From: Klebsiella sp. BIGb0138 | GTDB taxonomy: Bacteria > Pseudomonadota > Gammaproteobacteria > Enterobacterales > Enterobacteriaceae | DNA: 64,000 bases | Direction of reading: 5' to 3' | Assembly: GCF_004342285.1 (NCBI RefSeq) | Contig: NZ_SMCV01000010.1 | Location: forward strand, 1 to 64,000 | Shown here: positions 17,269-25,797 of the stretch, piece by piece | Layout: each line of letters begins with the position of its first letter | Position numbering within the stretch: the first letter of the stretch is position 1 | The notes under the pieces: generated by a model | Told to the model about the DNA's origin: nothing | Database searches by the model: none | What the model saw: the letters and a program-made list of their open reading frames with translations, nothing else | Position numbers and translations under genes: made by a program

Positions 17269-17691
17269 TTGTTCGTGAACGGTAAGAAAACAATAAGTTT
17301 TGAGCAATTTTTAACTATTAACAGCAATCTTGTTTCCATCTCAGATACATGGGCTGACTTGTGGGCGTTAATTTTTCACACGGGTTTAAGCGCTGGAAGG
17401 CTGCTGAGTATTCGATATGATGATATTGATGGTGACTTGATACTGATACGAAAACAGGGTCACCTGAAGGAGCTACGTGTTAAATCAACCCCTCCAGTGG
17501 AGGCGATGATTGCTCGTAGAAGAGAACGCTATCCAGAAGATGTTTATTTATTTCAGAGTCATTCTAACCGTGTGAAGTACCATCGCCGGCCGGTCACTAT
17601 AATTGCTTTCAACGCCGCTTTACGTCGCGCCGCTAGATCATTACCAGACGTTAACGTAAGCAGTAGTAGCGCGAGAAACATACCGGACTAA
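17269..17691 (+). CDS. Short tyrosine-recombinase-like protein
   Basis: A 140-residue protein that resembles only the first half of a tyrosine recombinase catalytic domain: FHTGLSAGRLLSIRYDDID carries the box I pattern, LILIRKQGHL the beta hairpin, and YLFQSHSNRVKYHRRPVT a region before box II. The HxxR motif and the nucleophilic Tyr are absent; translation stops after SSSSARNIPD, just where these would come. It starts at GTG or ATG near 17269 in an AT-rich patch. Either a short regulatory relative of integrases or a truncated one. The adjacent full integrase is on the opposite strand and not the same gene. Confidence 0.65.
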   Translation: MFVNGKKTISFEQFLTINSNLVSISDTWADLWALIFHTGLSAGRLLSIRYDDIDGDLILIRKQGHLKELRVKSTPPVEAMIARRRERYPEDVYLFQSHSNRVKYHRRPVTIIAFNAALRRAARSLPDVNVSSSSARNIPD

Positions 17692-17710
17692 GCGCCTGTC
17701 CAGTAGCGTG

Positions 17711-17763
17711 TGGCCGATGTGACAGGCGTGGGAGTGAAGACGATTTACAAATATTTGCCGGTA
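17711..17763 (+). repeat. HTH remnant, copy 2
   Basis: A 53-base segment closely matching 17133-17185. In frame it still reads VADVTGVGVKTIYKYLPV, with a TAG in place of the upstream CAG codon (17704-17706), so the copy is already broken at its start. It follows the truncated recombinase by a few bases. Confidence 0.7.
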
Positions 17764-17775
17764 CAATACGGCGGT

Positions 17776-17810
17776 AAAAAATCCCCTTGAGCAGGCACAC
17801 TCAAGGGGGA
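17776..17810 (-). terminator. Minus-strand terminator beyond the integrase
   Basis: TCCCCTTGA and TCAAGGGGA pair around a ten-base loop. Six A on the plus strand before the stem become a T tract on the minus strand, so the hairpin ends transcription coming from the integrase side. Confidence 0.7.
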
Positions 17811-17920
17811 AATACTACATAACATCATTGCTGTGTGCGTCTTTGCGCTCGTCTATCTTCCAAGAATATGCCTAAAGCTTCCAGATATTTCTGGTCTGAG
17901 CAGTTAAAACATTGTGTTGC

Positions 17921-17975
17921 TGGCCGATGTGATAGGAGGGGGGGGGAAGACGATATTATAAATAATTCCCGGATA
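17921..17975 (+). repeat. HTH remnant, copy 3
   Basis: A third, more decayed version of the same segment: TGGCCGATGTGA is shared, then a run of G replaces GGCGTGGGAGTG, and AAGACGAT remains. No reading frame survives. Together with the copies at 17133 and 17711 it shows repeated duplication or repeated insertion at the same phage edge. Confidence 0.6.
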
Positions 17976-18007
17976 GCACACTGCATGAAGCAAGGATGAC
18001 GATTTGA

Positions 18008-18053
18008 TGTAAAATCCCACCCGGCAGCCGTATACAAGACCTGTCGGGTAGGA
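18008..18053 (-). terminator. Terminator immediately downstream of the integrase
   Basis: TCCCACCCGGCAG (18015-18027) pairs with CTGTCGGGTAGGA (18041-18053), and the minus strand then shows TTTT. It lies 40 bases after the integrase stop in the integrase direction. Confidence 0.7.
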
Positions 18054-18091
18054 GAACTGTAGGTGTTCATGCCGTACAGTCGGCGATGATT

Positions 18092-19192
18092 TTACTTATT
18101 AACTTTGTCTTTCTGCAACTTATCGAACTTATCATGCAGAGTTTTAGGAAATAACTCAGTGTAAACCTGCCATAAAATATTCAGTGAACGGTGGCCCGTG
18201 ACCTGCGCAACCTCTTCAATACTGAACCCCGCTTCAAACAGACGACTTGCCCCCTCGCGGCGTAGGTCGTGATATCTCAGATCTTCAATGCCCAGCTCAT
18301 CACGAACGCGCCGAAACATGTCAGTAATAGTTTTTTCGTTATAGGGGAATATTCTTTCATCATTTTTCGGCTGACGCTGCAAAATGGTCCAGGCATCCCC
18401 CAGCAACGGAACTGACATATGATTTCCTTCCTTTTTACGCGGATCCTTCCTGTCTCGCACGATGACTGCCCGCTGGCTCTCGCTTACGTCGGACCACTTA
18501 ATGCGGCAAACCTCGCCAATGCGCATGCATGTCAGGATTGAGAACATAAAAATTTTGTCAAAGGGGGCGCCAGATAAAGCCCGTAAGGCCTTCCTCTCTA
18601 ACACTTCCAGTATTCGGTTAATCTCTTCGGAGGTCGGCCGCCGGCTCCGCTTTTGCGATGCGGAGATCAGCCCCATATTCCGCAGCCATTTTTTTGCATC
18701 AGCAAGAGGGGTTGGGTCGACTCTTATACTGAAGAGAGGCGCCGCTGATTCCAGGGCAACGCCAAGTTCAGTGATATCCTTTGAAATCGTTGATGGTGAG
18801 ATCCCTTGCGCCTTCCTCATCTGACAATGTGAAATGAAATCTGAGGGCTTAAGCTCGGCGAGTTTGACATCCGCGATAGGGGATCGTCCGAGGACGGCAA
18901 TAGCGCTTTTTTTCGAGCGGCCAACCTTGATGTTGGGGTGCTGCTCGTACTTCTGAAGTAAATCTCCGACGGTCAGGATTAACTCTGGAGCACCTTCCTG
19001 CGCCTTATGTTGTATGCCATGCTCTTCGAGATAAGCCACTCGTTTAGCGCCCCATGATTTAGCGAGGGTGTTCTTTGAGAACGTTTGGTTCTCCCTGTAA
19101 ACGTATTTCCCGTTCTTTTTGACGCCAACCGTACAGCGGTACCTGGCTGTTCCGTCGCTACGAAGCCGTTTCTCTATGGTGAAGAACGCCAT
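18092..19192 (-). CDS. int: Phage tyrosine integrase
   Basis: A 366-residue tyrosine recombinase with all catalytic elements: the first Arg in SILTCMRIGEVCRIKW, Lys in VIVRDRKDPRK, HDLRREGASRL for the second box, GHRSLNILWQ for the His/Trp position, and Tyr in VYTELFP. The N-terminal arm-binding domain (residues 1-65) has basic beta-strand character, and a core-binding SAM-like domain follows. It is transcribed away from the host junction, and its start is 165 bases from it. That short region carries two GGGGTGCTG direct repeats, probably arm-type sites. This enzyme should catalyse integration and, with an excisionase, excision. Confidence 0.95.
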   Translation of the reverse strand: MAFFTIEKRLRSDGTARYRCTVGVKKNGKYVYRENQTFSKNTLAKSWGAKRVAYLEEHGIQHKAQEGAPELILTVGDLLQKYEQHPNIKVGRSKKSAIAVLGRSPIADVKLAELKPSDFISHCQMRKAQGISPSTISKDITELGVALESAAPLFSIRVDPTPLADAKKWLRNMGLISASQKRSRRPTSEEINRILEVLERKALRALSGAPFDKIFMFSILTCMRIGEVCRIKWSDVSESQRAVIVRDRKDPRKKEGNHMSVPLLGDAWTILQRQPKNDERIFPYNEKTITDMFRRVRDELGIEDLRYHDLRREGASRLFEAGFSIEEVAQVTGHRSLNILWQVYTELFPKTLHDKFDKLQKDKVNK

Positions 19193-19210
19193 GCTTTATC
19201 ACTCCCTCGT

Positions 19211-19240
19211 TTTATGGGGTGCTGTGTGGGGTGCTGATAA
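19211..19240. repeat. Tandem GGGGTGCTG repeats, candidate integrase arm sites
   Basis: TTATGGGGTGCTGTGTGGGGTGCTGA contains the nine-base word twice with a four-base gap, immediately upstream of the integrase start and between integrase and junction. Tandem short repeats in that place are typical arm-type binding sites of tyrosine integrases. Function inferred from position. Confidence 0.5.
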
Positions 19241-19339
19241 TAATAAAACGGCAAAAAATAGGCAAAAACAATCCATAATTGTACTGTATGAAAAATCAGT
19301 AAAATAACATATTGCATTGAATATACTGTATTTTAATTT

Positions 19340-19375
19340 TGTGGGTGTTTTTGAGTATCCGAAGGATCGCCGGAG
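19340..19375. other. Probable attachment-site junction (att core region)
   Basis: Sequence left of about 19357 is AT-rich phage-like DNA with stops in the dppA frame (TGA at 19352-19354). From TCC at 19358 the frame reads SEGSPENFNPQ, the conserved start of mature DppA-like proteins. The nine bases TCCGAAGGA at the boundary form an inverted repeat around GAA, as expected for a recombinase core. The exact crossover cannot be fixed without the left end or an unoccupied site. Confidence 0.65.
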
Positions 19376-20863
19376 AACTTCAATCCTCAGCTCTATACAT
19401 CCGGCACCAGCGTGGACGCCAGCGCGGTACCGGTCTATAACCGGCTGGTGGACTTCAAAGTGGGTACCACTGAACTGCAGCCGAGCCTCGCAGAAAGCTG
19501 GGAGGTGAGCGAAGATGGCAAAGTCTATACTTTCCATTTACGCAAAGGGGTGAAGTTTCAAAGTAATAAATATTTCACGCCCACCCGCGATTTTAATGCC
19601 GATGATGTGATTTTCTCCTTCATGCGGCAAAAAGATCCGCAGCATCCTTATCACAACGTCTCCAGCGGTAACTACTCTAATTTCGAGAGCCTCGAATTCG
19701 GCCAGTTAATTACCGCCATAGATAAACCTGATGAATATACGGTGCGCTTTACCCTGGCGCGCGCCGAAGCGCCGTTTGTTGCCGATCTGGCGTGGTATTT
19801 CGCCTCTATTTTGTCGGCGGAGTATGCGGACGCGATGCTGAAAGCCGGGACGCCGCAGCGCGTGGACTCGGATCCGATTGGCACCGGCCCGTTTAAGCTG
19901 GCGCAGTACCAGAAAGATTCCCGCATTCTGTTTACCGCTTTCCCGGAGTACTGGCAGGGCAAAGCGAAAATAGACCGTCTGGTCTTTAGCATTACCCCGG
20001 ATGCCTCGGTGCGTTATGCCAAGCTGGAGAAGAACGAATGCCAGGTGATGCCGTTCCCGAATCCCGCCGATCTGCCGAGGATGAAAGAGAATAAAGACAT
20101 TAATCTGCTGAGTAAGGCGGGGCTGAATACCGGTTTCTTAGCCTTTAATACGCAAAAACCGCCGCTGGATAATGTCAAAGTACGCCAGGCGCTGGCGATG
20201 GCGATCAACAAGCCGGCGATTATTGATGCGGTATTTCACGGCACCGGCAGTGTGGCGAAAAACCTGCTGCCGCCAGGGGTATGGAGCGCCGATAGCGAGC
20301 TGAAAGATTACGATTACGATCCGCAAAAAGCGAAGGCGCTGCTGCAGGAGGCGGGGATCGAAGGGCCGCTGACCATTGACCTGTGGGCGATGCCGGTTCA
20401 GCGCCCCTATAACCCGAACGCTAAACGAATGGCCGAGATGATTCAGGCGGACTGGGCGAAAATCGGCGTGCAGACCAAAATCACGACCTATGAATGGGGT
20501 GAATACCTCAAGCGGGTGAAAGATGGCGAGCACCAGGCGGCGCTGATGGGCTGGACCACCGCCACCGGCGATCCGGATAACTTCTTTGGCCCGCTATTTA
20601 CCTGCCAGTCGGCGAACGGCGGTTCCAACTCGGCGAAGTGGTGCTATCAGCCGTTTGATAAACTGATCGCCGAAGCGAAATCGATAACCGATCGGCCAAA
20701 ACGTGAAGCGCTCTATAAACAGGCGCAGCAGATGATGCATGATCAGATGCCGGCGGTGATGATTGCCCATTCGACGATTTTTGAACCGGTGCGCAAGGAT
20801 GTTTCGGACTACCAAATCGATCCTTTCGGCAAGCATATTTTCTATCAGGTCGATATAAAATAA
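19358..20863 (+). pseudogene. dppA-like ABC solute-binding protein gene, 5' end lost at prophage junction
   Basis: The frame encodes a dipeptide/heme-type solute-binding protein (SBP_bac_5 family) close to DppA throughout: RKGVKFQSNKYFTPTRDFNADD, GTGPFKLAQYQKDSR, CQVMPFPNP, LWAMPVQRPYNPNAKRM, and a DPFGKHIF ending. It begins at SEGSPENF, so the signal peptide and about eight further residues are missing, and an in-frame TGA lies just upstream. An ATG inside 'gtggacgcc...' is not available; the first usable start would be GTG 19412, giving a cytoplasmic product without signal. No permease or ATPase genes adjoin. I interpret it as a gene interrupted by the prophage. Confidence 0.85.
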
Positions 20864-20872
20864 CCCCGCCAG

Positions 20873-20907
20873 ATAAATCCGCCGACCGTGGCGGATTTAT
20901 TTTTTCA
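20873..20907 (+). terminator. Rho-independent terminator after dppA-like gene
   Basis: ATAAATCCGCC and GGCGGATTTAT pair around GACCGT, followed by TTTTTTC. It starts about ten bases after the stop. Confidence 0.85.
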
Positions 20908-20995
20908 AATCATTGCGTTCCACTCTTTTTGTCACAACACTTAGCCTGTTCATTGCTATAAATCGCGCCGACAACTGCACCTACAGGGATTACTC

Positions 20996-21664
20996 ATGCG
21001 TACTCATGTCATTTTTAAAGTGGCGGCATTCGCCGGGCTGTTGGCCTTAACCGGCTGTGCGGCAAAAATTGCGGCACCGGAAAAATATTCCGGTTTCTTA
21101 AAAGATTATGCAAACTTAAAAGAAACCACGTCGGCTTCGGGTAAACCTGAACTGCGCTGGATCTCCCCGGATTACAAGCCGCAAAACTATGACAGCGTCG
21201 TCTATCATCCGATTACCTATTACCCGGTGCCAAAACCCTCGACCCAGGTCGGGGAAAAAGCGCTGAGCGATATCCTCACTTATACCAACCAACAGATGAA
21301 GCAGGCGATTGCCGAGCGTAAACCGCTGGTCGCCAGGCCGGGCCCGCGGAGCCTGATTTTCCGTGGCGCGATTACCGGCGTGGATTCCAGCAAAGAGGGG
21401 TTGCAGTTCTATGAAGTGGTGCCGGTCGCCTTAGTGGTAGCCGGAACGCAGATGGCGACCGGCCATCGGACAATGGATACCAGTCTCTATTTCGAAGGTG
21501 AGCTGATCGACCCGGCGACCAACAAGCCGGTGATCAAAGTGGTGCGTAAAGGCGAGGGTAAAGATCTGGCTAACGAGAATACGCCGCTGACCATTGATAC
21601 TCTGAAACAGGTTATTGATGATATGGCGATCGACGCGGTGAAATTCGACCCGACGCAGAAATAA
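20996..21664 (+). CDS. DUF3313 family lipoprotein
   Basis: A 222-residue lipoprotein: a signal segment with FAGLLALTGC, Cys21 being the lipidation site, then a DUF3313-type body (YSGFLKDYANLKETTSASGKPELRWI, SVVYHPITYYPVPKPS, SLIFRGAITGVDSSKEGLQFYEVVPVALV). DUF3313 proteins are outer-membrane-associated lipoproteins of unknown role in Gammaproteobacteria. Ala22-Ala23 after the Cys, with no Asp at +2, suggests sorting to the outer membrane. Single gene with its own upstream region and a terminator downstream. Confidence 0.88.
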   Translation: MRTHVIFKVAAFAGLLALTGCAAKIAAPEKYSGFLKDYANLKETTSASGKPELRWISPDYKPQNYDSVVYHPITYYPVPKPSTQVGEKALSDILTYTNQQMKQAIAERKPLVARPGPRSLIFRGAITGVDSSKEGLQFYEVVPVALVVAGTQMATGHRTMDTSLYFEGELIDPATNKPVIKVVRKGEGKDLANENTPLTIDTLKQVIDDMAIDAVKFDPTQK

Positions 21665-21687
21665 GTTCGCAATAGCAATATAAAGAA

Positions 21688-21716
21688 AAAGGCGCCCTGC
21701 AGGAGGGCGCTTTTTT
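21688..21716. terminator. Bidirectional terminator
   Basis: GCGCCCT and AGGGCGC pair around GCAGG, with AAAAAG before and TTTTTT after. It serves both the DUF3313 gene and the convergent EamA gene. Confidence 0.85.
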
Positions 21717-21733
21717 ATGCCAGCAGGCAGGGG

Positions 21734-22630
21734 CTAAGCCAGTCTGCGGCGCAAAAACCACTGCTCGGGGCGGGCAAACATCACCAGATTCCCCACCAGA
21801 ATCAGCGCCAGGCCGATGACCGCATTGCTATGCCAGACGTACCCCTCGTAAAAAGTGGAGATCGTCAGGGCCACCAGCGGAAACAGCAGCGTGCTGTAGG
21901 CGGCTTTGCCGGCGCCGATCCGCCCGACCAGGGTAAAATAGGCGCCGAAGGCGATAACCGAACCGAACAAGGCCAGGTACAGCAGCGCGCCCATATAGCT
22001 CAGCGTCCACTGCGGAGTGAAATCATCTCCGCGCAGCAGGGCGATAGCGCCCATCACCAGCGTGCCGTACAGCATCGCCCAGCTGTTGGTGGTCAGCGTT
22101 TCCAGCCCACGACGCTGGTGGCGCATACTGAGCATATTTCCCAGCGAAAAACCGTAGGTGCCCAGCGCGCTGAGGCCAATTCCCCACAGCAGCGACGCAT
22201 TCAGACCGTTGCTGAGCAGATCGTCCCAGAACAGCGTAACGATCCCCGCGAGACCCAGCCCGGCGGCAAGCCAGAAACGTCCCGGCGGCTGCTGGCGGAA
22301 GAAAAGAAAGCCATTAACGGCGTTAAACAGCACCGCCATGGAAAAGATCACCGATTCCAGACCGGTATTGATGTGCGCCGCGGCAGTATAAAAGCACCAG
22401 AAGTTAAAACAGAATACGCAGCAGCCCTGGAGCACGCAGAACAGATGATCGCGCAGCGCCAGCGGGCGCAGACGGCGGGTCACCCGCAGAATCGTCAATA
22501 CCGTGACGCTCGCCACGGCAAAACGCCAGAAGATGGAAACCGGCGCGGAGACCGGCCCCTGCTGTAAAAAAATGGCAATCCACGTCGTTCCCCAGATAAT
22601 TACCACCAGCCCGTACAGTAATGCGTTCAA
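21734..22630 (-). CDS. EamA-family (DMT) transporter
   Basis: A 298-residue inner-membrane protein with ten predicted membrane segments in two EamA repeats. The first repeat starts VVIIWGTTWIAIFLQQGPVSA and the second WGIGLSALGTYGFSLG; both have the usual W-G-T start pattern. DMT exporters release amino acids or metabolites. It is divergent from an AraC regulator gene 180 bases away, which likely controls it. Substrate unknown. Confidence 0.88.
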   Translation of the reverse strand: MNALLYGLVVIIWGTTWIAIFLQQGPVSAPVSIFWRFAVASVTVLTILRVTRRLRPLALRDHLFCVLQGCCVFCFNFWCFYTAAAHINTGLESVIFSMAVLFNAVNGFLFFRQQPPGRFWLAAGLGLAGIVTLFWDDLLSNGLNASLLWGIGLSALGTYGFSLGNMLSMRHQRRGLETLTTNSWAMLYGTLVMGAIALLRGDDFTPQWTLSYMGALLYLALFGSVIAFGAYFTLVGRIGAGKAAYSTLLFPLVALTISTFYEGYVWHSNAVIGLALILVGNLVMFARPEQWFLRRRLA

Positions 22631-22813
22631 AATATCTCTCCCGTAAGCACACCAGGGAGGCAGTGTGGCGGTTTTTCGCCGTTGGCGCTGTCATCCCCGG
22701 CGAATGGATTTGCAAATTCTTGCGCTTATTTTTGCCAGCAGGCGGCAGAGAACTGGTATCCGGCGTCGACTCTTCATAGACTAGAGGTTTACGCAATCTG
22801 ATATGTGAAGGCT

Positions 22814-23683
22814 ATGGCTTACGGGACTTTCGAAACATTACGTCGACAAAAGGCCGTCCTGCGCGAGACGGTGGAGCTCAACTCCGGTATTCAACTGGCG
22901 GCGTGGTATAACAATCGCGATACGGTGACGGTGCGTAGCGACCACCATACCCTGAGTCTGTACGTCGCGGATGGCTACGAAAGTTATCAGAAAACCCCTG
23001 CCGGCTGGAAAAACGGCGGCGGCCCGGACCGTTTTTGCCTGATGCCGAAGGGCGCTGAGAGCACATGGGACATCAGAGGCGATCTCTCTTTTGTTCATCT
23101 CTACTGCACCGACGACCATCTGCGTCGGGTCGGGGAGCAGATTTGGGATCGCAGCCCGGCGTCGTTCAACCTGCAGGAACAAACCTTTTCCCAGGATGAC
23201 AAAATTACCGCCGTGTATCGCCAGTTTCTCCTCGATAACGACTGGCAGCAGCAGGCCAATCAGCTGACCCTCAGTTCCGCCAGTACGCTGTTGCTGACCC
23301 ATCTGATTCAGCACTACTCGAGTGTCCAGTGGCGTCTACCGACGGTGACCGGCGGCCTTGCGCCGCACGTCCTGCGTAACGTCATCGCGTGGATTGAGGA
23401 GAATCTGGATCAGCCGCTCACCCTTGCCGATCTGGCGCAGGAAGCGGCGCTCAGCGAATATCACTTTGCGCGGATGTTCCGGCAGTCGATGAAAATGGCG
23501 CCGCACCAGTATGTGATGCAGCGGCGGATGGTCAAAGCGCGGGAGCTTATCTGCCACAGCGCGCGGTCGCTAACCGATATCGCGATGGCCTGCGGGTTCA
23601 GTTCCGCCAGCCACTTTAGCCACCGGGTGAAAAGCGCCACCGGCCTGACCCCGTCACAGCTACGCGCGGCGCAGCGCGGATAG
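22814..23683 (+). CDS. AraC-family transcriptional regulator
   Basis: A 289-residue regulator. An N-terminal sensory region of about 170 residues is followed by two helix-turn-helix motifs in an AraC C-terminal domain (LADLAQEAALSEYHFARMFR; SLTDIAMACGFSSASHFSHR; TGLTPSQLR). It probably regulates the divergent exporter. I use ATG 22814; a GTG nine bases upstream is possible. Its 3' end overlaps the convergent ydcO gene by 24 bases. Confidence 0.88.
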   Translation: MAYGTFETLRRQKAVLRETVELNSGIQLAAWYNNRDTVTVRSDHHTLSLYVADGYESYQKTPAGWKNGGGPDRFCLMPKGAESTWDIRGDLSFVHLYCTDDHLRRVGEQIWDRSPASFNLQEQTFSQDDKITAVYRQFLLDNDWQQQANQLTLSSASTLLLTHLIQHYSSVQWRLPTVTGGLAPHVLRNVIAWIEENLDQPLTLADLAQEAALSEYHFARMFRQSMKMAPHQYVMQRRMVKARELICHSARSLTDIAMACGFSSASHFSHRVKSATGLTPSQLRAAQRG

Positions 23684-24826
23684 CAGGGCGAAGCTGACCC
23701 CGCCCAGTACCAGCCCCCAAAAGGCCGAACCGACCCCCAGCAACGTGATGCCGCTGGCGGTGACCAGAAAGGTTATCCCCGCCGCATCGCGTTCACTTTC
23801 ATGATTCAGCGCCTGAAACAGACTCCCGCCAAGGGTGCCGAGCAGCGCCAGTCCGGCGAGCATCTGGATCCATGCCGTCGGCAGCGCCGACATCAATGCG
23901 GTAATCGATCCGCCAAACAGCCCCGCGAGCAGATAAAAAACGCCCGCCGCCGCCGCGGCCAGCCAGCGTCGTTGCGGGTCCGGATGGGCCTCCGGGCTTT
24001 GGCAGATGGCGGCGGTGATTGCGGCAATACAAATCGAATAGACGCCAAAGGGCGCCAGAACCAGCGCCAGGCCGCCGGTGGCAATCATCAGCGCTGAGAC
24101 GGGCACCTGATAACCGGATGCCTGCATCGTGGCGAAGCCGGGGGCGTTTTGCGAGGCCATGGTGACCAGGAAGAAGGGCACGCCGACGCTGAGCAATAGC
24201 GAAGGGGTAAACTGCGGCGCGATATATTGCGGGGCGACAAAAGCGAGGCTGATGTGCGCCCCGGCGACCGCGCCGGAGAACACGGCGATGGCCCCGCCGA
24301 CCAGCAGCGCGGCAACCACCGCAAAGCGCGCAAACAGGGCTTTGCCGATCAACCACGCCGCCAGCATCCCGCCGCACAGGATGAGATTACCCTCCAGACT
24401 GGCAAAGGCCTGCAGACCAAAGCGCAGTAAAATCCCCGCCAGCATCGCCGCCGCCAGCGAGTGCGGAATGATTTTCATCAGGCGGGCAAAAAGACCGGTC
24501 GCCCCGCACAATACGATTAAGGCGTTGGCAAAGATAAAAACTCCCACCGCCTGGCTCAGAGTCACGCCCTGCAATCCGCTGACCAGCAGCGCCGCGCCGG
24601 GGGTTGACCAGGCGGTGAGGACGGGGACTTTGCGCCATAGCGTTAAGGCCAGCGTACTGACGCCCATTGCCAGCCCCAGCGCCGTCATCCAGCCGGCGAT
24701 TTGCTGCGCATCGGCGCCCGCGGCGGCGGCGGCTTGCCAGATAATGGCGGCAGAGCTGGCATAGCCGACCAGCACGGCGATAAAACCGGCGAACAGCGTC
24801 GACAGCGGAAGTGAGGACGCGCGCAT
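23660..24826 (-). CDS. ydcO: Benzoate/H+ symporter family protein YdcO
   Basis: A 388-residue, very hydrophobic protein of the BenE family with about twelve membrane segments. Family features: GYASSAAIIWQAA near residue 20, LTAWSTPGAALL near 70, PFFLVTMASQNAPGFATMQASGY near 220. The E. coli counterpart YdcO is also next to and divergent from ydcN, so synteny supports the name. Transport of benzoate by YdcO is presumed from the family only. Confidence 0.92.
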   Translation of the reverse strand: MRASSLPLSTLFAGFIAVLVGYASSAAIIWQAAAAAGADAQQIAGWMTALGLAMGVSTLALTLWRKVPVLTAWSTPGAALLVSGLQGVTLSQAVGVFIFANALIVLCGATGLFARLMKIIPHSLAAAMLAGILLRFGLQAFASLEGNLILCGGMLAAWLIGKALFARFAVVAALLVGGAIAVFSGAVAGAHISLAFVAPQYIAPQFTPSLLLSVGVPFFLVTMASQNAPGFATMQASGYQVPVSALMIATGGLALVLAPFGVYSICIAAITAAICQSPEAHPDPQRRWLAAAAAGVFYLLAGLFGGSITALMSALPTAWIQMLAGLALLGTLGGSLFQALNHESERDAAGITFLVTASGITLLGVGSAFWGLVLGGVSFALLSALRRA

Positions 24827-24840
24827 AAAATGACCTCTTG

Positions 24841-24887
24841 TGCGTTATAGCATACGGTGAAATGTATCATCGTGCGTTATAGCGCAC
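24841..24887. promoter_or_regulatory. Repeated operator-like sites between ydcO and ydcN
   Basis: TGCGTTATAGC occurs twice, at 24841-24851 and 24873-24883, 32 bases apart, about three helical turns. The second lies inside the imperfect palindrome GTGCGTTATAGCGCAC. They lie directly upstream of ydcO and 130 bases from ydcN, so the YdcN regulator is the natural candidate ligand. Confidence 0.6.
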
Positions 24888-25015
24888 AAGGCCGGCAGCA
24901 TTTTAGCCGCCGGGTGAGGTGGTTCGCGGGAGCCACACAAACGCTTTGCGAGTAAACTCCCTGTAGAATCATATCAATGCGCGTATAATTTCCGCTGAGC
25001 ATATCAGGAGGTGGA

Positions 25016-25564
25016 ATGAATATTGCGCAACATCTCGCGGCAACCCTGAAAACGCTGCGTCAGCAGCGCGGCTGGAGTCTGTCGCGTCTGGCGGAAGAAA
25101 CCGGCGTGTCGAAAGCCATGCTCGGTCAAATCGAGCGGAATGAATCCAGCCCGACGGTGGCGACGCTGTGGAAAATCGCCACCGGTCTGAACGTGGCGTT
25201 TTCATCATTTATCGTCGCCGATGAATCTGCCGTGCCGTCGGCCTTTGACCCACAGCAGCAGGCGATGGTGGTGACGCCCATTTTCCCGTGGGACCCGGAG
25301 CTACGCTTCGACCATTTCTCGATTACCCTGGCGCCGGGAGCGCTCAGCGAGTCTGATCCGCATGAAAAAGGGGTGATTGAACATGTGGTGGTGATAAGCG
25401 GGGCGCTGGATTTGTGCCTGCAGGGAGAATGGCGGGTCTTAACCGCCGGAGAGGGAAGGCGCTTTGCCGGGGACCTGGCGCATGCCTATCGTAACAGCGG
25501 TACGCAAACGGCCCATTTTCATTCGCTGATTCACTACCCGAAAGAAAAAACCGCAGGGAGTTAA
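25016..25564 (+). CDS. ydcN: XRE-cupin regulator YdcN (SutR-like)
   Basis: A 182-residue regulator: XRE-type helix-turn-helix in residues 10-65 (LRQQRGWSLSRLAEETGVSK, IERNESSPTVATLWKIA) and a C-terminal cupin domain (HEKGVIEHVVVISG). E. coli YdcN was described as SutR, linked to sulfur utilisation genes. Divergent ydcO and the palindromic sites between them suggest it regulates ydcO. ATG with AGGAGG upstream. Confidence 0.9.
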   Translation: MNIAQHLAATLKTLRQQRGWSLSRLAEETGVSKAMLGQIERNESSPTVATLWKIATGLNVAFSSFIVADESAVPSAFDPQQQAMVVTPIFPWDPELRFDHFSITLAPGALSESDPHEKGVIEHVVVISGALDLCLQGEWRVLTAGEGRRFAGDLAHAYRNSGTQTAHFHSLIHYPKEKTAGS

Positions 25565-25797
25565 CCTGCGGCCAATCAAATGATCAGTGACAACCACTCA
25601 CAACGTGACGAGGAAAATCCGGAATACGTGTTGACTGTAACCTCGGGCGTTTTACGATGGAAATACCTTTTCCTTCAATGCTTTGCCGGAAACCGAAAAT
25701 TCACCGGTCGCGGGTGATGGAAAATGTTTTCGTCTGCGCTCACTTCTGACTACAATAGCCGCCATTTCGACCCCCTATAACGGATAACGACGAGCGT

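Larger units (their letters stand above)
1..19357. mobile_element. Prophage, right-hand part (contractile-tailed)
   Basis: A continuous block of tail, baseplate, fibre and integrase genes runs from the left edge to the junction with a truncated host gene. Sheath-like, gp138-type spike, plug, gp25-like, gpJ-like and DUF2612 proteins together indicate a myovirus-type contractile tail. Structural genes are all on the plus strand; the integrase is on the minus strand at the right end. Head, packaging, replication and lysis genes are not visible and should lie left of the window. Three cargo modules with their own terminators interrupt the tail cluster. The right boundary is taken as the point where homology to dppA-like genes begins; the left boundary is unknown. 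Confidence 0.93.

Noticed and set aside
17825-18070. A minus-strand frame ending CFNCSDQKYLEALG, possible small protein beyond the integrase
   Set aside because: The last 30 residues look protein-like, but the frame crosses the decayed HTH copy 3 and a terminator stem. I could not support it as a gene; it may be a relic.
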